Source: an uncultured Oscillospiraceae bacterium
GTDB taxonomy: Bacteria; Bacillota; Clostridia; Oscillospirales; Acutalibacteraceae
DNA length: 6,315 nucleotides
NCBI GenBank assembly: GCA_900549155.1
Contig: URNF01000117.1
Location: 1 to 6,315, forward strand
Reading direction: 5' to 3'
The notes under the pieces were generated by a model. It did no database searches. It worked only from the letters and a program-made list of their open reading frames with translations, and was not told the DNA's origin. Made by a program: the position numbers and the translations under genes. Below, piece by piece: positions 5,913-6,315 of the stretch (position 1 is its first letter; every line of letters begins with the position of its first letter).

Positions 5913-6315
5913 ATGGACGAATTTACTCACGATCCGGCGCTTGCCGCCGAGGAAACTGCGGGCGGCAGCCAGGTGACGAAGGTTTTTCCCGTGGATCTCG
6001 AAAAGGAAATGAAAAAGAGCTTCCTTGAGTATTCCATGTCGGTCATCGTGTCGCGTGCGCTGCCGGATGTGCGGGACGGCCTAAAGCCGGTGCATCGCCG
6101 CATTTTGTATACCATGCATGAAAACAGCCTGACGCCGGACAAGCCTTACCGCAAGTGCGCGGACACGGTCGGCGCGGTGCTCGGCAGATACCATCCGCAC
6201 GGCGACGCGTCGGTGTATGACGCGATGGTGCGTATGGCACAGGATTTTTCACTCCGCTATCCGCTCATTGACGGTCACGGTAACTTCGGTTCCATCGACG
6301 GCCATCCCGCCGCTG
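5913..6315 (+). CDS. gyrA: DNA gyrase subunit A (N-terminal part, cut by the window end)
   Basis: The DNA-cutting subunit of gyrase. The visible 134 residues cover the start of the winged-helix domain: F-L-E-Y-S-M-S-V-I-V-S-R-A-L-P-D-V-R-D-G (37-56), L-K-P-V-H-R-R-I-L (57-65), and the quinolone-resistance region with HPHGD (94-98), VYDAMVRMAQ (101-110) and GNFGSIDG (123-130). The catalytic tyrosine, usually about 10 residues beyond, lies outside the window. Ala99 occupies the position of E. coli Ser83, while Asp103 keeps the position of Asp87. His131 replaces an aspartate common at that site (E. coli Asp115). AAAGGA at 5897-5902 is 10 nt before the ATG, and the upstream gene ends 2 nt before it. 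The N-terminal tail of about 23 residues before the conserved region is acidic and poorly conserved. ParC is an alternative, but adjacency to gyrB strongly favours GyrA. Confidence 0.95.
   Translation, partial: MDEFTHDPALAAEETAGGSQVTKVFPVDLEKEMKKSFLEYSMSVIVSRALPDVRDGLKPVHRRILYTMHENSLTPDKPYRKCADTVGAVLGRYHPHGDASVYDAMVRMAQDFSLRYPLIDGHGNFGSIDGHPAA

Overview
The window is a chromosomal replication-origin neighbourhood from a Gram-positive bacterium. It begins at what looks like the tail end of the origin between dnaA and dnaN, and then runs, all on the + strand, through dnaN (sliding clamp), a small S4-domain RNA-binding protein, recF, a RemB/DUF370 protein, gyrB, an unrecognised membrane protein and the first third or less of gyrA. 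The order dnaN - S4 - recF - remB - gyrB - gyrA is the classic Bacillota (Firmicutes) origin cluster. The fairly GC-rich coding sequence, the RemB-type gene and the GyrB/GyrA sequence flavour suggest Clostridia, perhaps Oscillospirales/Ruminococcaceae. That finer placement is inference from remembered sequences.

Layout: 1-108 is non-coding and includes about 50 bases of very AT-rich DNA (10 G/C in positions 30-80). Just upstream of this lies a run of four CTA triplets that fits the DnaA-trio element known from Bacillus subtilis. From 109 to the end the genes are almost back to back. Gaps are 9 nt (dnaN/S4), a 19-nt overlap (S4/recF), 23 nt (recF/remB), 1 nt (remB/gyrB), 1 nt (gyrB/membrane gene) and 2 nt (membrane gene/gyrA). 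No terminator is visible between genes, so this is most simply one operon or a set of translationally coupled genes. There is no gene-free stretch over 300 bases.

Functionally the cluster joins the replicative clamp, recombinational repair at stalled forks (RecF), and the two subunits of DNA gyrase that relieve positive supercoils ahead of the fork. RemB-family proteins are DNA-binding regulators of matrix and osmoprotection genes in B. subtilis. The S4 protein probably binds RNA and has no known link to replication.

The one unusual gene is the insertion between gyrB and gyrA. It encodes a 369-residue protein with four predicted membrane segments that looks like two tandem YcxB-type modules (membrane hairpin followed by a soluble domain). 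I found no evidence of a mobile element, CRISPR array, tRNA, rRNA or defence system. The rest of the window is ordinary, well-conserved core genome.
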